NCBI RefSeq assembly: GCF_048544455.1
Contig: NC_133538.1
Span: 41,675,969 to 41,739,968, forward strand
Origin: Silene latifolia
Taxonomy: Eukaryota > Streptophyta > Magnoliopsida > Caryophyllales > Caryophyllaceae
DNA length: 64,000 bases
Reading direction: 5' to 3'
In this document: in pieces, positions 55,864-64,000 of the stretch
Position numbering within the stretch: position 1 is the stretch's first letter
Layout of the letters: the number at the start of each line of letters is the position of its first letter
Program-made: the position numbers and the translations under genes
The notes under the pieces: model-generated
The model's database searches: none
Told to the model about the DNA's origin: nothing
Seen by the model: only the letters and a program-made list of their open reading frames with translations

Positions 55864-55945
55864 AGTCGATCGACCGCTAGTTCCAGTAGCTCCTGTTTCT
55901 TACAGTCCTGTCGATCGACCGGTCACAGTGGTCAATCGACCAAGC
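55864..55945. repeat. GTCGATCGAC cluster, element 4 right LTR, first group
   Basis: Three copies (CAGTCGATCGACC, TGTCGATCGACC, GGTCAATCGACC). The missing fourth copy lies exactly where the length difference between LTRs occurs. Confidence 0.9.
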
Positions 55946-56438
55946 CGCTAATCTGCGTGAATTAATAGAACGAGGAATAGGAAGCCCATTGGGTTTTAGG
56001 TTTTGAGAATAAAGCTACGTGATATTTCTATATAACGTAACCTGCTCATCCATATACAATCATCCAGTTTTATTTAGTTTTCAGTTTATCATCAAATTCT
56101 AGGGTTCATTAGTTTAGAACAATTTCCTTCAATAAAAGTTACTTTCGATTTCGGTTATGATCTCTATTCCTGCTTCCATTTGGTAATCTTCTGCTCTTAT
56201 TTTCAGTTTATTACTCTGTTTGCTCGTAGTATAGAATTGCTAGACTAGTTTCCCGAAGCCGAAATTATCGTTTTATGTTATTTGCTTGTTTATTTATTTC
56301 AATCATGAATTCAGTAGTTTTATTCCATAATCTCATTGTTGTTTTCGTCGTAGTCATGAGTAGCTAAATACCTTGTGTTAGGATGTAGGGAATCTGTAGT
56401 GTAGGCGGCATTAGAATAGTACGACCTAAATCGCGCCA

Positions 56439-56474
56439 TGGTCGATCGACTGGGTTCCCTGGTCGATCGACTGG
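56439..56474. repeat. GTCGATCGAC pair, element 4 right LTR, second group
   Basis: Two copies of GGTCGATCGACTGG flanking GTTCCCT, identical to the pair in the left LTR. Confidence 0.92.
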
Positions 56475-57062
56475 CCACGTGAGTATTAGTTTCATTTTAA
56501 TTAATTTAATCTCCATATTTGACGAATCGAGTGCACGCGACTAGTTGAATGTCTAGGATTTGACCGACCCAATAAAGATCGAAAGATAGGAAAGGGAAAT
56601 AGCCTACCTAATTAAGACGACTAGATTAATGGGATCGAAGGATGAGTTAATTTAGCCTTTTTAGTCACTATTCAGGATGAAAGTTAGTATTAGTGATATT
56701 AGGGACTTGTAGCGAGATCGAAAGATGCTACCTGTAAGAATGGACCGAGAGGACTTCTTATTTTCCTGTCTCACGTGTTTGTTTTAGACCTACCTAGTAC
56801 ACTGCCGCCGAAACTACAGTGAACCGACCATTTTAGAACCCTTTTAATATTTGTTTTATCCGTTTATTTAGTTTATTGTCTTTTATTGCCTTTAGCTATA
56901 GACCAAATCAAATCAAACCCCCACATTTGTTACCTTGGACTTAAAATTAGACAACTAATAATTGCATCGCCTCCCTGTGGTTCGACCTTGTTACCACTAG
57001 CTTTTGTTTGTTTTAATAGGTATTATAAATTTTATATTTGGTGAACACAACGACGGGCATCA

Positions 57063-57480
57063 TTACACCCTCAAACTTACGTGTATTGATGTTTGCGACG
57101 TAGACGACTTTAGAGACGGTTTTCTCGTTGCGACTACTCACGATCAAAGAAGTTTAAAAGAGTGCCTTAAAAAAGGATTTTGTTTTGAAAATGAGTTGAA
57201 AATATGTTAATTAAAACATGTTGATTAATGAATTGAGTTGGTCAAATGGGTCGGTCGAATGCACGGCGACGGTACCAAACAAAATGTGTAAGGCTTGTGT
57301 TTACAATCGGTAGGTTGTAAACACGTGTCGATTTTGTGACTTAGGAAGCTGGGTCTAGAAGTTTAAGGGAGAAGGAGGGAGCGGACTCTCGCGTGTAGAT
57401 ATTGGTGTCTTATGGTGGGTATTTATAGAGAAATATGGGATGGTAGGTCGGTTGAGTTTGCTTAGTGAAGAGACTATTGA
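57063..57480 (-). mobile_element. Tat LTR 3, right portion
   Basis: From the TTACA duplication it resumes TTACACCCTCAAACTTACG, as in LTR 1 at 22954 and LTR 2 at 46437. A minus-strand TATA box (complement of GGGTATTTATAGAG) lies near 57420. The outer end cannot be fixed; recognisable LTR character fades before the G-run at 57500. Confidence 0.7.
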
Positions 57481-58534
57481 TCCAAAATACTCAAGAGAGA
57501 GGGGGGGGGGGGTGAATTGAGGATTTAAAACTTTTGAAAGCTTTTTCGATTATGTATGTGTAATTGATTATTTAAAGTTTATTGATTAAACTTTAACTAA
57601 TCAACTAATGGAAGTAAACGAAGTAAACGAAGCAAGCGAAAGAACGAAGAGACACACGGTTTTTGAAGTGGTTCAGTTTCACAAGTCGAAACCTACGTCC
57701 ACTATTCTCGATTAATAAATTTAGTACCTTTCTACGGATTACAAATTTACTAACCCAACTCGTACAACTAACTCTAGCTATAACTCAATGAGTACCGTTA
57801 AATACTCGAGTGACTAACTTACGCTAATAAGAAAGCACTAATGATTCTACCAAAGGTTCACGTTAATGAACAAGTTAAGAAATCAACTAAGCACTATTAT
57901 CTTATAACGATAAATTAAGAACAAGTATGCGAGTTTTAAAACACACGACCTTTCAAAATAACAAAACGGTTTTTCTTTGAAAACACACGGTTTGCTCTAT
58001 CAAGATGAAATTAATTTTTATGCTTAAGGTCTCTATTTTAGATGTTGTAAATAACAAAGTATTTATAGGAAAGGAAGGAGTAGGCTACACGGTTTTTTGC
58101 ACAAACCCTAATAGCCGAAAATAATAAGATATAAATGCAAATCATATCTTCTTATTATCTCTTTCCTAAAAGCCTTAAAAGATAATAAAGAATATTCTAA
58201 GAGATAGAATATAATCTTTCCAAATACTATCTTTACTATAAATTCTAAGATTATGATAGGATTTCCTAAAACAAGAATATCTTTTATCATAAACAAATAT
58301 ATCAAGTAGGATACATGAGATATGTAAAGATATTATTATAGGATAAAATCTTTACCTAATATACCCTAGGTAACACGAGATGTCACAGCTCATATGCCTC
58401 GTGACTCGTGCAAACCCTAGTCTTAACATATGATTAGAATTTAGGTTTTAAGAGAGGCTATATAGAAACCCTAATTAGTAGCAAAGTCCAACTCATAAGT
58501 TGATCCATCATGACTACTAATTAACGTTTAATAC
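57481..58534. other. Unassigned AT-rich region
   Basis: It opens near a run of 12 G residues preceded by AAGAGAGA and followed by TGAATTGAGG. A stretch GTGGTTCAGTTTCACAAGTC with GAAACCTACGTCCAC occurs near 57670-57700. No protein of note is encoded; a 65-codon frame at 58108-58305 is AT-rich and unremarkable. It could be a degraded element of a type I do not recognise, or older spacer DNA. Confidence 0.4.
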
Positions 58535-59996
58535 TGATACGTGCCTAATGTATAGTCTTTTTGGCCTATTTCAGCACGTATTTCTATGCATTTCTATACT
58601 ATTTTTATGGTATTTTGCCCCGAATTGGCTACTTTGGTGTATTTTGTCCTTTTTGTAGGAATGTTCGCGAAAGTAGTGGAACCATATCCCTTTTGCCCTT
58701 TTTGCATGCATTTAGAGGAGACGGCTGTCCCCCGGAGTAGGGTCTTTTGCACTTGGAAGCGTCATGACACGCACTACGAGGCACTTGGGTGAAGACTGAG
58801 CTGAAATGAAGACATAATCACTCGATCGAGGAGTTTACCAGTCGATCGAGTGGTTCCTACACCCCCCTGATGCTCGATCGAGAGGTTTCCCGATCGATCG
58901 AGTAAGCTGCACTTACGAGACTAGTCCTCGATCGAGTAACCCGATGGTCGATCGAGTATTCTTTGCTTTGAGAAGTTGGTCGATCGAGTGTATTAATGCA
59001 CTCGATCGAGTGGTTTCGTCCTAATGGGCTTTAATTCAGTCCGTGTGTTTAATTATTTCGCTAAACATTGTTTGTTTTTCTATTTAAACCTAAGTTAATT
59101 AGGTTATTAGGACCTTTTTTTTCTTATCTTTCATACTATCAAACTTCTACTAGAACCCTTAGTACGTAGCTTTTTCTTCAACTGCTACTTTTATTTTCGG
59201 ATTATTATCGCTCGGATTCAGTGTTCTTTACGCCGGATTTGCTCAGATTGTAATCCCTCCTTTCTCTTTATTAATAATAATCGCTTGTTGCTTTAATTTC
59301 TTGTTTATGTTATCATTCTCCCTTGCCCTAATTTCCTTTATTGCATTTTATTGTTATTTCATTATGTCTTCTGCTGGGAACCTAATTGCTGTTAGATTAA
59401 TTACGAACATGAGTAGCTAAACCCTTCCATGTTGGGATTAGGGAATCTGCGGTAGGAAAATGACGATGTAGTGAATGAATTAGATGAACTGATAAGAGAC
59501 TCTGTCACTATAGCAATTTAACTGTAATTCCCGACCTAGTTGAGTGCACGCTTCTATGTCACCCATTAAATCAAGCTACAATTAATCCTGGATCGAAAGA
59601 TTGGACTAAATAGGCCTGCTATAAACAGTAGACTGGCCTAATGAGGACGAAAGTTAAGTTAGTGGTATTTTAGGATAGGAAGTGGACCGAAAGGACCTTC
59701 TAACATCCGTCTCACATTAGTTCGCTCGAGTCATTTATCACGAGTTGTTGGAATACCGTAGTGAACCGAAATCCCGACATGTCCCTCTCTTCTTGATAGT
59801 TAAATCGTAATTTCTCGCATTTATTACTCTTAGTTTAGAATCAAATTTAATCAAATCCCCCAATTGTTACCATAGGATTAGAATAGACAGCTATAATTAC
59901 ATTACCTCCCTGTGGATTCGATACTTGACTGCCTCTGCTACATTTTAGTTGAGACCGTTAGGTTTTATCTTTGATAGGGTTGCGATATCCGTGTCA
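58535..59996 (+). repeat. Left LTR of element 5 (1462 bp)
   Basis: TGATACGTGCC to CCGTGTCA. Shares with the other Athila-type LTRs the block GAGTAGCTAAACCCTTCC, then GGGAATCTG, and the CCTCCCTGTGGATTCGA motif near the end. It has nine TCGATCGA motifs. Confidence 0.88.
58819..59013. repeat. TCGATCGA cluster, element 5 LTR
   Basis: Nine copies with an intact core, mostly CTCGATCGAG or GTCGATCGAG, spaced about 15-35 bp. Confidence 0.93.
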
Positions 59997-60001
59997 AATT
60001 T

Positions 60002-60020
60002 TGGCGCCGTTCTTGGGAGG
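60002..60020 (+). promoter_or_regulatory. Primer binding site of element 5 (tRNA-Asp type, mutated)
   Basis: TGGCGCCGTTCTTGGGAGG follows the LTR by five bases. The first ten bases are the consensus; the second half has changes relative to GCCGGGGA. Confidence 0.82.
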
Positions 60021-60118
60021 CAATTGTTCAATTTATTAGTTGTTTTATTTTAGTCCTTTTTCGGTCTAAGGGACACCCGTTCCTTGGACTATTCTCATTT
60101 TTCTTTGTAGTTCTTCTT

Positions 60119-61183
60119 ATGCGCAGGTCGCAAGGTGGTCCACTACTACCATTCGATCCCGAGATTGAAAGATCTTTGCACGTAAAGAGGAGATTATTTC
60201 AAGAACAACGATTAGAGGAAGAGTCCAGTTCTCGTTCCAATTACTACGAGAACGAACTGTTCGAGGACAACCCACCGTCTTCTCCAGTTTCTACCTCATC
60301 GATTGAAACCGTTACTTTTTCGACGTTCTGAGATGGCCGAAGAAGCGACCATTGCTAGTCACTCGAACCTACACAGAGCGAATCTCTACAAGGGATTCAC
60401 GTTACCAGGGGAGGCAAGAAAATTTGAGCCAAAGCCGTCCCTTATAAATTTGGTCGAGAGGAATCTATTTGGGGAGCCGCAAATGAAGATGCAGCCAAGC
60501 ACATGGAAATATTCATTGATTATTGCGGTTCCATGTCTCCACCAACCGGGGTGACTCGACCAAGTGAAAGAAACCATGTTCATTTTCTCACTCCGCGATG
60601 CTTTGCAAGGGAGTGGTATAGGGATTTGGACCGGGTAGCCGAGGGGATTACTTGACTGAATTCGCTAGCTTTGGCGTTTTATAAGAAGTATTTCTCCGCC
60701 TCAAAGACTATTGCCATTAGAGCTCGGATAACGAGCTTTAAACAAGGGCCCCACGAGACCTTCCACGAGGCATGGGTTCGATTCAAGAAGCTAGTGCGCA
60801 CCATACCGCACCACGGGATCGAAAAATGGAGCTTGTGCAACCATTTTTATAATGGTTTGTATGATGATCACAGGGCCGTTTTAGATGCCGCTGCCAATGG
60901 CCGATTTGCTGAAAACTTGGGAGCAACCAAGGGGTGGAAGATCATTGATGATCTGGCCACCCACAAAGCTGAATATGGGAACTCGAGAGGAAATCAAAGA
61001 AGAGCTGCTGAGTCCTCTTCTGTCGCTGCACTTGAAGCCCTCACTGCAAGGTTTGACAAGTATGAGCTAGGAGGGATTTCTAAGGGGGGCATGTACCAGG
61101 TTAATGCTGTGACAGACGGTCCTTTCGTCTGTAGGAGATGCGGAGGAGAGGGACATGTCTCGATCATTGTCCCATCCTTTTGA
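60119..61183 (+). pseudogene. gag: Athila-type gag of element 5
   Basis: It starts MRRSQGGPLLPFDPEIERSL at the same place relative to the primer site as in element 4. Frame changes near 60320 and 60475, and again near 60540-60660, break the middle, but motifs FEPKPSLINLVERN, KKYFSASKTIAIRARITSFK, HEAWVRFKKLVRTIPHHGIE, HFYNGLYDDHRAVLDAAANG and the zinc-knuckle half CRRCGGEGH are clear. The frame ends by a shift near 61165. Gag of elements 4 and 5 is similar over the whole length but each has its own set of lesions, so they decayed independently. Confidence 0.87.
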
Positions 61184-61681
61184 GCAATGCGCCGCCTTTC
61201 AACATTACAGGCGAACAACGATTACTACGAGCCGAATATCCATCCCAATTTGAGGTGGAGCAATCGAACGTGCTCAACCCCACGGCTCCTCCAACGCAGA
61301 CCCATATATTCCTCCACACCAGAAACAACAAGGCTATCAGAAGCCTCCATCCTTCAACCCTCCTAACCAAGGTGCATCATCCTCTAGTGGGGTGAGCGAA
61401 ATGAGCGAGTTAAAGTCCATGATGCAAGCCATATCAAGCAATTGCAAATGAATGATCAACAAAATCAATAGCAAATCGCGTCACATAAGGCACTTGAGAC
61501 TCAAGTTGCCCAACTTGCTGCAAATCAATCTTCGAGGAAACCGGGTCAATTACCGACTCAAAATGAGAAGAATCCACATGAGACGGTAAACCCGATAGAA
61601 TTGAGAAGCGGTCTTTCTTATGAGGGACCAAGCGAAAGTCGAAATCGACCAAGATAGTCAGAATCGATGATGAACAAGTGC
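61184..61681 (+). pseudogene. gag: Gag C-terminal linker of element 5
   Basis: Readable in pieces (NIHPNLRWSN, KALETQVAQLA, GQLPTQNEKNPHETVNPIEL). The KALETQVAQLA coiled-coil segment is typical of Athila Gag C-termini. Several indels. Confidence 0.65.
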
Positions 61682-62287
61682 TCGCCAAGAAAAAGGGCTC
61701 ACGACAAAGGAATTGCTCGATCGATCAAGGCTGGTGTTCGATCGAGTGAAAAAGGTGAAGAAAGCCCTCGATCGAGTAGTCTTTCTCGCTCGATCGAGTG
61801 AACAGAAGTCGAGGTTGATCGATCGAGTGATAATGTTACTCGATCGACTGAAGTTGATGAAGAAAATGCTCGATCGAGTGAGCATACTGTTCGATCGAGT
61901 GATAATGATGACGGGAAGCTTATTCGAGAGCCTGCTAGTGCTCGTTTAAGCGAGAAATCACCGGAAAGACCTCGTTCGAGAGGTAAGAGGCGTCCAAAGG
62001 ATACCGAACTTGCACCAGAAGACACTTTGGAAGCGAGAAACAAGGGGCTCGAGATACCAATCACGGTTCCCTTCCCGAGGCGACTGCAGAATACCAAAGT
62101 TAATCAACAGTTTGGCAAATTTGTTGAACTTTTGAAGAACTTGGAAGTCTCCGTGCCGTTCACTGAATTGCTGACTAAGGTACCCTCTTATTTAAAATTT
62201 ATGAAAGAAATTTTAGCACGTAAGAGGACTATTAATGACAGTGAGACCGTAGCTTTGACTGAGGTGGGGTCACCTATTTCAAAATAA
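61682..62287 (+). pseudogene. Arg-Ser spacer and protease lead-in, element 5
   Basis: In the gag frame the text reads ...GVRSSEKGEESPRSSSLSRS, a TGA near 61800, then VDRSSDNVTRSTEVDEENAR and TVRSSDNDDGK; Arg-Ser-Ser/Thr is encoded by CGATCGAGT or CGATCGACT. It continues to EARNKGLEIPITVPFPRRLQ, FVELLKNLEVSVPFTELLTK and VPSYLKFMKEILARKR, the Athila segment before protease. It ends at 62287 by a shift. Confidence 0.82.
61715..61902. repeat. TCGATCGA cluster in element 5 coding sequence
   Basis: Eight copies (one CTCGATCGATC, the rest CTCGATCGAGT, TTCGATCGAGT, ATCGATCGAGT or CTCGATCGACT), most in the same phase. In the other forward frame they read LDRV. Confidence 0.93.
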
Positions 62288-62340
62288 TTTACCCCTAAGC
62301 GATCGGACCGGGGAGTTTCTCGATTCCGTGTCATATCGGT

Positions 62341-63120
62341 ATGCAGTTGATTGATAATGCGTTATGCGATTTAGGCGCTAACGTAAGTGTCTTACCTTTG
62401 TCTCTGGCTAGGAGACTTGGTTTGACAAAGCTGAGTTGCACCAACATGACTGTCCAGATGGCCGACCGTAGTCTGTCACGGCCATTAGGTATAGTAGAAG
62501 ACGTACCTGTCCAGATCGGGAAGTTCTTTATTCCCGTCGATTTTGTTGTCTTAGATATCCCCGAAGATGCACACACCCCTATTATTTTAGGGAGACCTTT
62601 TCTATCCACTACCCGTGCAGTGATAGACGTCAGTGGGAAGACTTTGACCTTTCAGGTAGGGGATGAGGAGCTGATTTTTCATCAGTCCAAGTTCCGGAGA
62701 GCTCCCATGCAAGCTCAGCCTTGCAATGCTCTTTCTTCTATTGTTCCTATTGTTGACGCTCCAGATGAAAATTTGGAGGATATTGCTGTTATTGTTAACC
62801 CTCCGCCTCAGATTGAGAGCGAAAAGGAGGAAAGTCCGTCTGTTTCCCTTACTGCAGGTACAGATGAAAGCAAGGATGGGACTGTCAAGGGACATGGTGT
62901 GGCCATTGTCAATCAAAGTGGCAGCAAGGATGCCAAAGAAGATGACAGAGGAGCGAGAACGAAGAAAGTTCGAACCTACATAGATTGGAACTACATTCCT
63001 CCTACTGTTGCAAATAGTGATTCAAGCTCATGGAAGATGAAGAGGTCGGTCAGTATCGCTGAGGTGACGTCCTCCAGTCAGAAGCCCACGAAGGGGCTAC
63101 TGAAAGTTGATGAGAATTAA
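62341..63120 (+). pseudogene. pro: Athila-type protease with conserved C-terminal tail, element 5
   Basis: The 259-codon frame has ALCDLGANVSVLPLSLARRL (active site), NMTVQMADRSLSRPLGIVED, VDFVVLDIPEDAHTPIILGRP and FLSTTRAVIDVSGKTLTFQV, then a Ser/Glu/Lys-rich tail with VNPPPQIESEKEESPSV and the end EVTSSSQKPTKGLLKVDEN. The tail aligns in order with that of element 4 and the stop is at the equivalent place. Protease itself is intact here, but it is out of frame with the upstream gag by a shift near 62290. Confidence 0.88.
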
Positions 63121-64000
63121 ACGGGGAAATGCACCGTGTAACAAATTGTAATAGACAATTTTTGAATTTCTTTTAAACCTTTTTTTATTACGTTTTAATT
63201 AGGACAATTAGTTTAGACAATGTTTAGCATAGACTAAGGCTATAGACTGTGTTTTCTGCGTATTTGGTATTTTGGGATGTGTTTGGATGTGTTTATGCAG
63301 GTTTGGGGAAGTTTCACGCATTTCAAGGAAGAAAGGACGAAATTCAAAGAGTCTACAAGAGGAAGTCCTCGATCGAGTACTTTTTGTACTCGATCGAGTG
63401 GAAATTGGGTCGATTGAGCTGTCTAATTACTCGATCGAGAAAAGCCAAAGAGGAATAGGTCGATCGAGGGGATGCTTACTCGATCGAGCAGAAGGGACAT
63501 CAAAAGTCCTCGATCGAGTGATTTAAAAACCACTCGATCGAGTGGTATGAATAGGATACGGGAGTTTTCTAAACTTAAACTCCTTATTTCCGTTTTCAAT
63601 TTCACTTTATCCCTAATTCCGTCTAAACCCCTTCCCTAATTGCGATTCCCATTCCCCCAAATCCCCATTTTCTTGCCCAAATTCATCAAATCCGTCACCT
63701 ACATTCCATTGCTAGCGCTTTAATCTTCAATAGCCCCTTGTTTTCCCCTCTATTTGTGTTCATCTTCACTGTTTTTAAAGGGAATTAGGGTTTGCGGTTT
63801 TTTCGATTAAAATCCGCCCTTGTTGCTTGTTTATTTGAAGTTTAATTGCTATTATAGGATCATCATCATCAAGTAAGTGTTTCATTCACACTCTCTGCAT
63901 TTTCTCTTCGATTAATTCGAATTTCTTGAGGTGATTTTGAATTAGGGTTCGAAAAAATCCATGTCTAGTCGAATTTTTTTCGATTTAATTGTGTTTATAT
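63121..64000 (+). other. 3' region of element 5, partly gene-leader-like
   Basis: It contains GGTTTGGGGAAGTT (63300-63313), the same as the family's polypurine tract, and a TCGATCGA cluster. From about 63590 the sequence becomes CT-rich (CCCTAATTCC, CCCAAATCCCC) like a plant 5' leader, with a possible splice donor AAGTAAGTG near 63871. No coding frame is seen. Whether the gene-like stretch belongs to the element or marks adjoining DNA cannot be settled here. Confidence 0.5.
63367..63545. repeat. TCGATCGA cluster, element 5 3' region
   Basis: Seven intact copies (CTCGATCGAGT, GTCGATCGAGG and close forms) and one degraded (GTCGATTGAG), spaced about 15-30 bp. Confidence 0.93.

Larger units (their letters stand above)
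48706..57062 (+). mobile_element. Athila-type gag-protease-only LTR element 4 (8.4 kb)
   Basis: LTRs begin TGATGCGTGTCATTTATATG and end GGGCATCA (GGACATCA on the left). The target duplication TTACA is at 48701-48705 and 57063-57067. Order: LTR, tRNA-Asp-type primer site, gag, Arg-Ser spacer, protease, acidic tail, 2.2 kb non-coding, polypurine tract, LTR. There is no RT, RNase H or integrase. Gag and protease are of Athila type. The coding region has a few stops and shifts. LTR similarity suggests a relatively recent insertion that used enzymes in trans. Confidence 0.94.
55581..57062 (+). repeat. Right LTR of element 4 (1482 bp)
   Basis: Ends TGATGCGTGTC and ACGACGGGCATCA next to TTACA. The first motif group (55864-55945) has lost about 28 bp between two palindromes relative to the left LTR; the second group (56439-56474) is unchanged. 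Confidence 0.94.
58535..64000 (+). mobile_element. Athila-type gag-protease-only element 5, cut by the window end
   Basis: The left LTR starts TGATACGTGCCTAATG, as in the solo LTR at 23440. The flank AATAC (58530-58534) would be the target duplication; the right end is outside the window. It has a tRNA-Asp-type primer site, gag, Arg-Ser spacer, protease and the conserved terminal tail, then non-coding DNA with a TCGATCGA cluster, exactly the plan of element 4. It is older by coding decay (more frameshifts). No RT or integrase occurs before the window ends, although pol further right cannot be excluded. Confidence 0.88.

Noticed and set aside
48990..55945. CRISPR array, from regularly spaced short palindromes
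   Set aside because: Context is plant retrotransposons, repeats are 10-14 bp, spacing varies and there are no cas genes.
61713..61949. 78-codon frame with LDRV repeats
   Set aside because: This is the wrong phase of the TCGATCGA repeats. The gag-protease frame, one phase over, reads RSS and joins to the protease lead-in.

Overview
The window is plant nuclear DNA made almost entirely of nested transposable elements. I find no intact host gene. The element set is Ty1-copia, chromovirus, Tat/Ogre and Athila-type Ty3-gypsy, a CACTA transposon with captured intron-bearing gene pieces, and a Mutator-like MITE. That set and the AT-rich spacers point to a flowering plant with a large genome, probably a eudicot. 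A Caryophyllaceae-type source would fit but I cannot show it. Most reading frames carry stops or shifts, so they are annotated as pseudogenes; boundaries rest on long terminal repeats (LTRs), primer binding sites, polypurine tracts and target site duplications (TSDs) read directly in the sequence.

Layout. (1) 1-23137: a minus-strand Tat/Ogre-like element whose gag is split by a CACTA element (188-3276, TSD CTT) and whose 5' LTR is split by a 16.4-kb Ty1-copia element (5385-21820, TSD ATGAA). Inside the copia element lie a non-autonomous chromovirus-like element in gag (10872-16297, TSD GTAAT), a MITE (19163-19547, 9-bp TSD) and a solo chromovirus-type LTR (20137-21469, TSD TTATT). (2) 23138-47103: a second, divergent Tat element on the minus strand with gag, protease, RT, two RNase H domains and integrase. 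It carries a plus-strand extra ORF with a canonical intron. That ORF is cut by an Athila-type solo LTR (23440-24945, TSD GTCTG). The leader is cut by a pol-less Athila-type element (34121-44685, TSD TGAAA), whose own 5' LTR contains another non-autonomous element (39262-43528, TSD GGTAT). (3) 47104 to about 57480: a Tat LTR split by a gag-protease-only Athila-type element (48706-57062, TSD TTACA). (4) 57481-58534: unassigned AT-rich DNA. (5) 58535 to the end: a second gag-protease-only Athila-type element running out of the window.

The most unusual signal is a palindromic core, TCGATCGA, flanked as CTCGATCGAG or GTCGATCGAC. It occurs in clusters of about 2 to 9 copies spaced roughly 20-40 bp. 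Clusters sit at equivalent places in several Athila-type elements: in the LTR, in the coding spacer between gag and protease (read as Arg-Ser-Ser/Thr), and in the 3' untranslated part. A cluster is also present in an unrelated chromovirus-type LTR. Copy number differs between the two LTRs of one element. I know of no named feature that explains this; RNA dimerisation or packaging, or a protein binding site, are hypotheses only.

Two Athila-type elements share the same truncated plan (gag, Arg-Ser spacer, protease, conserved C-terminal tail, no RT or integrase), which suggests an established non-autonomous lineage rather than chance deletions.
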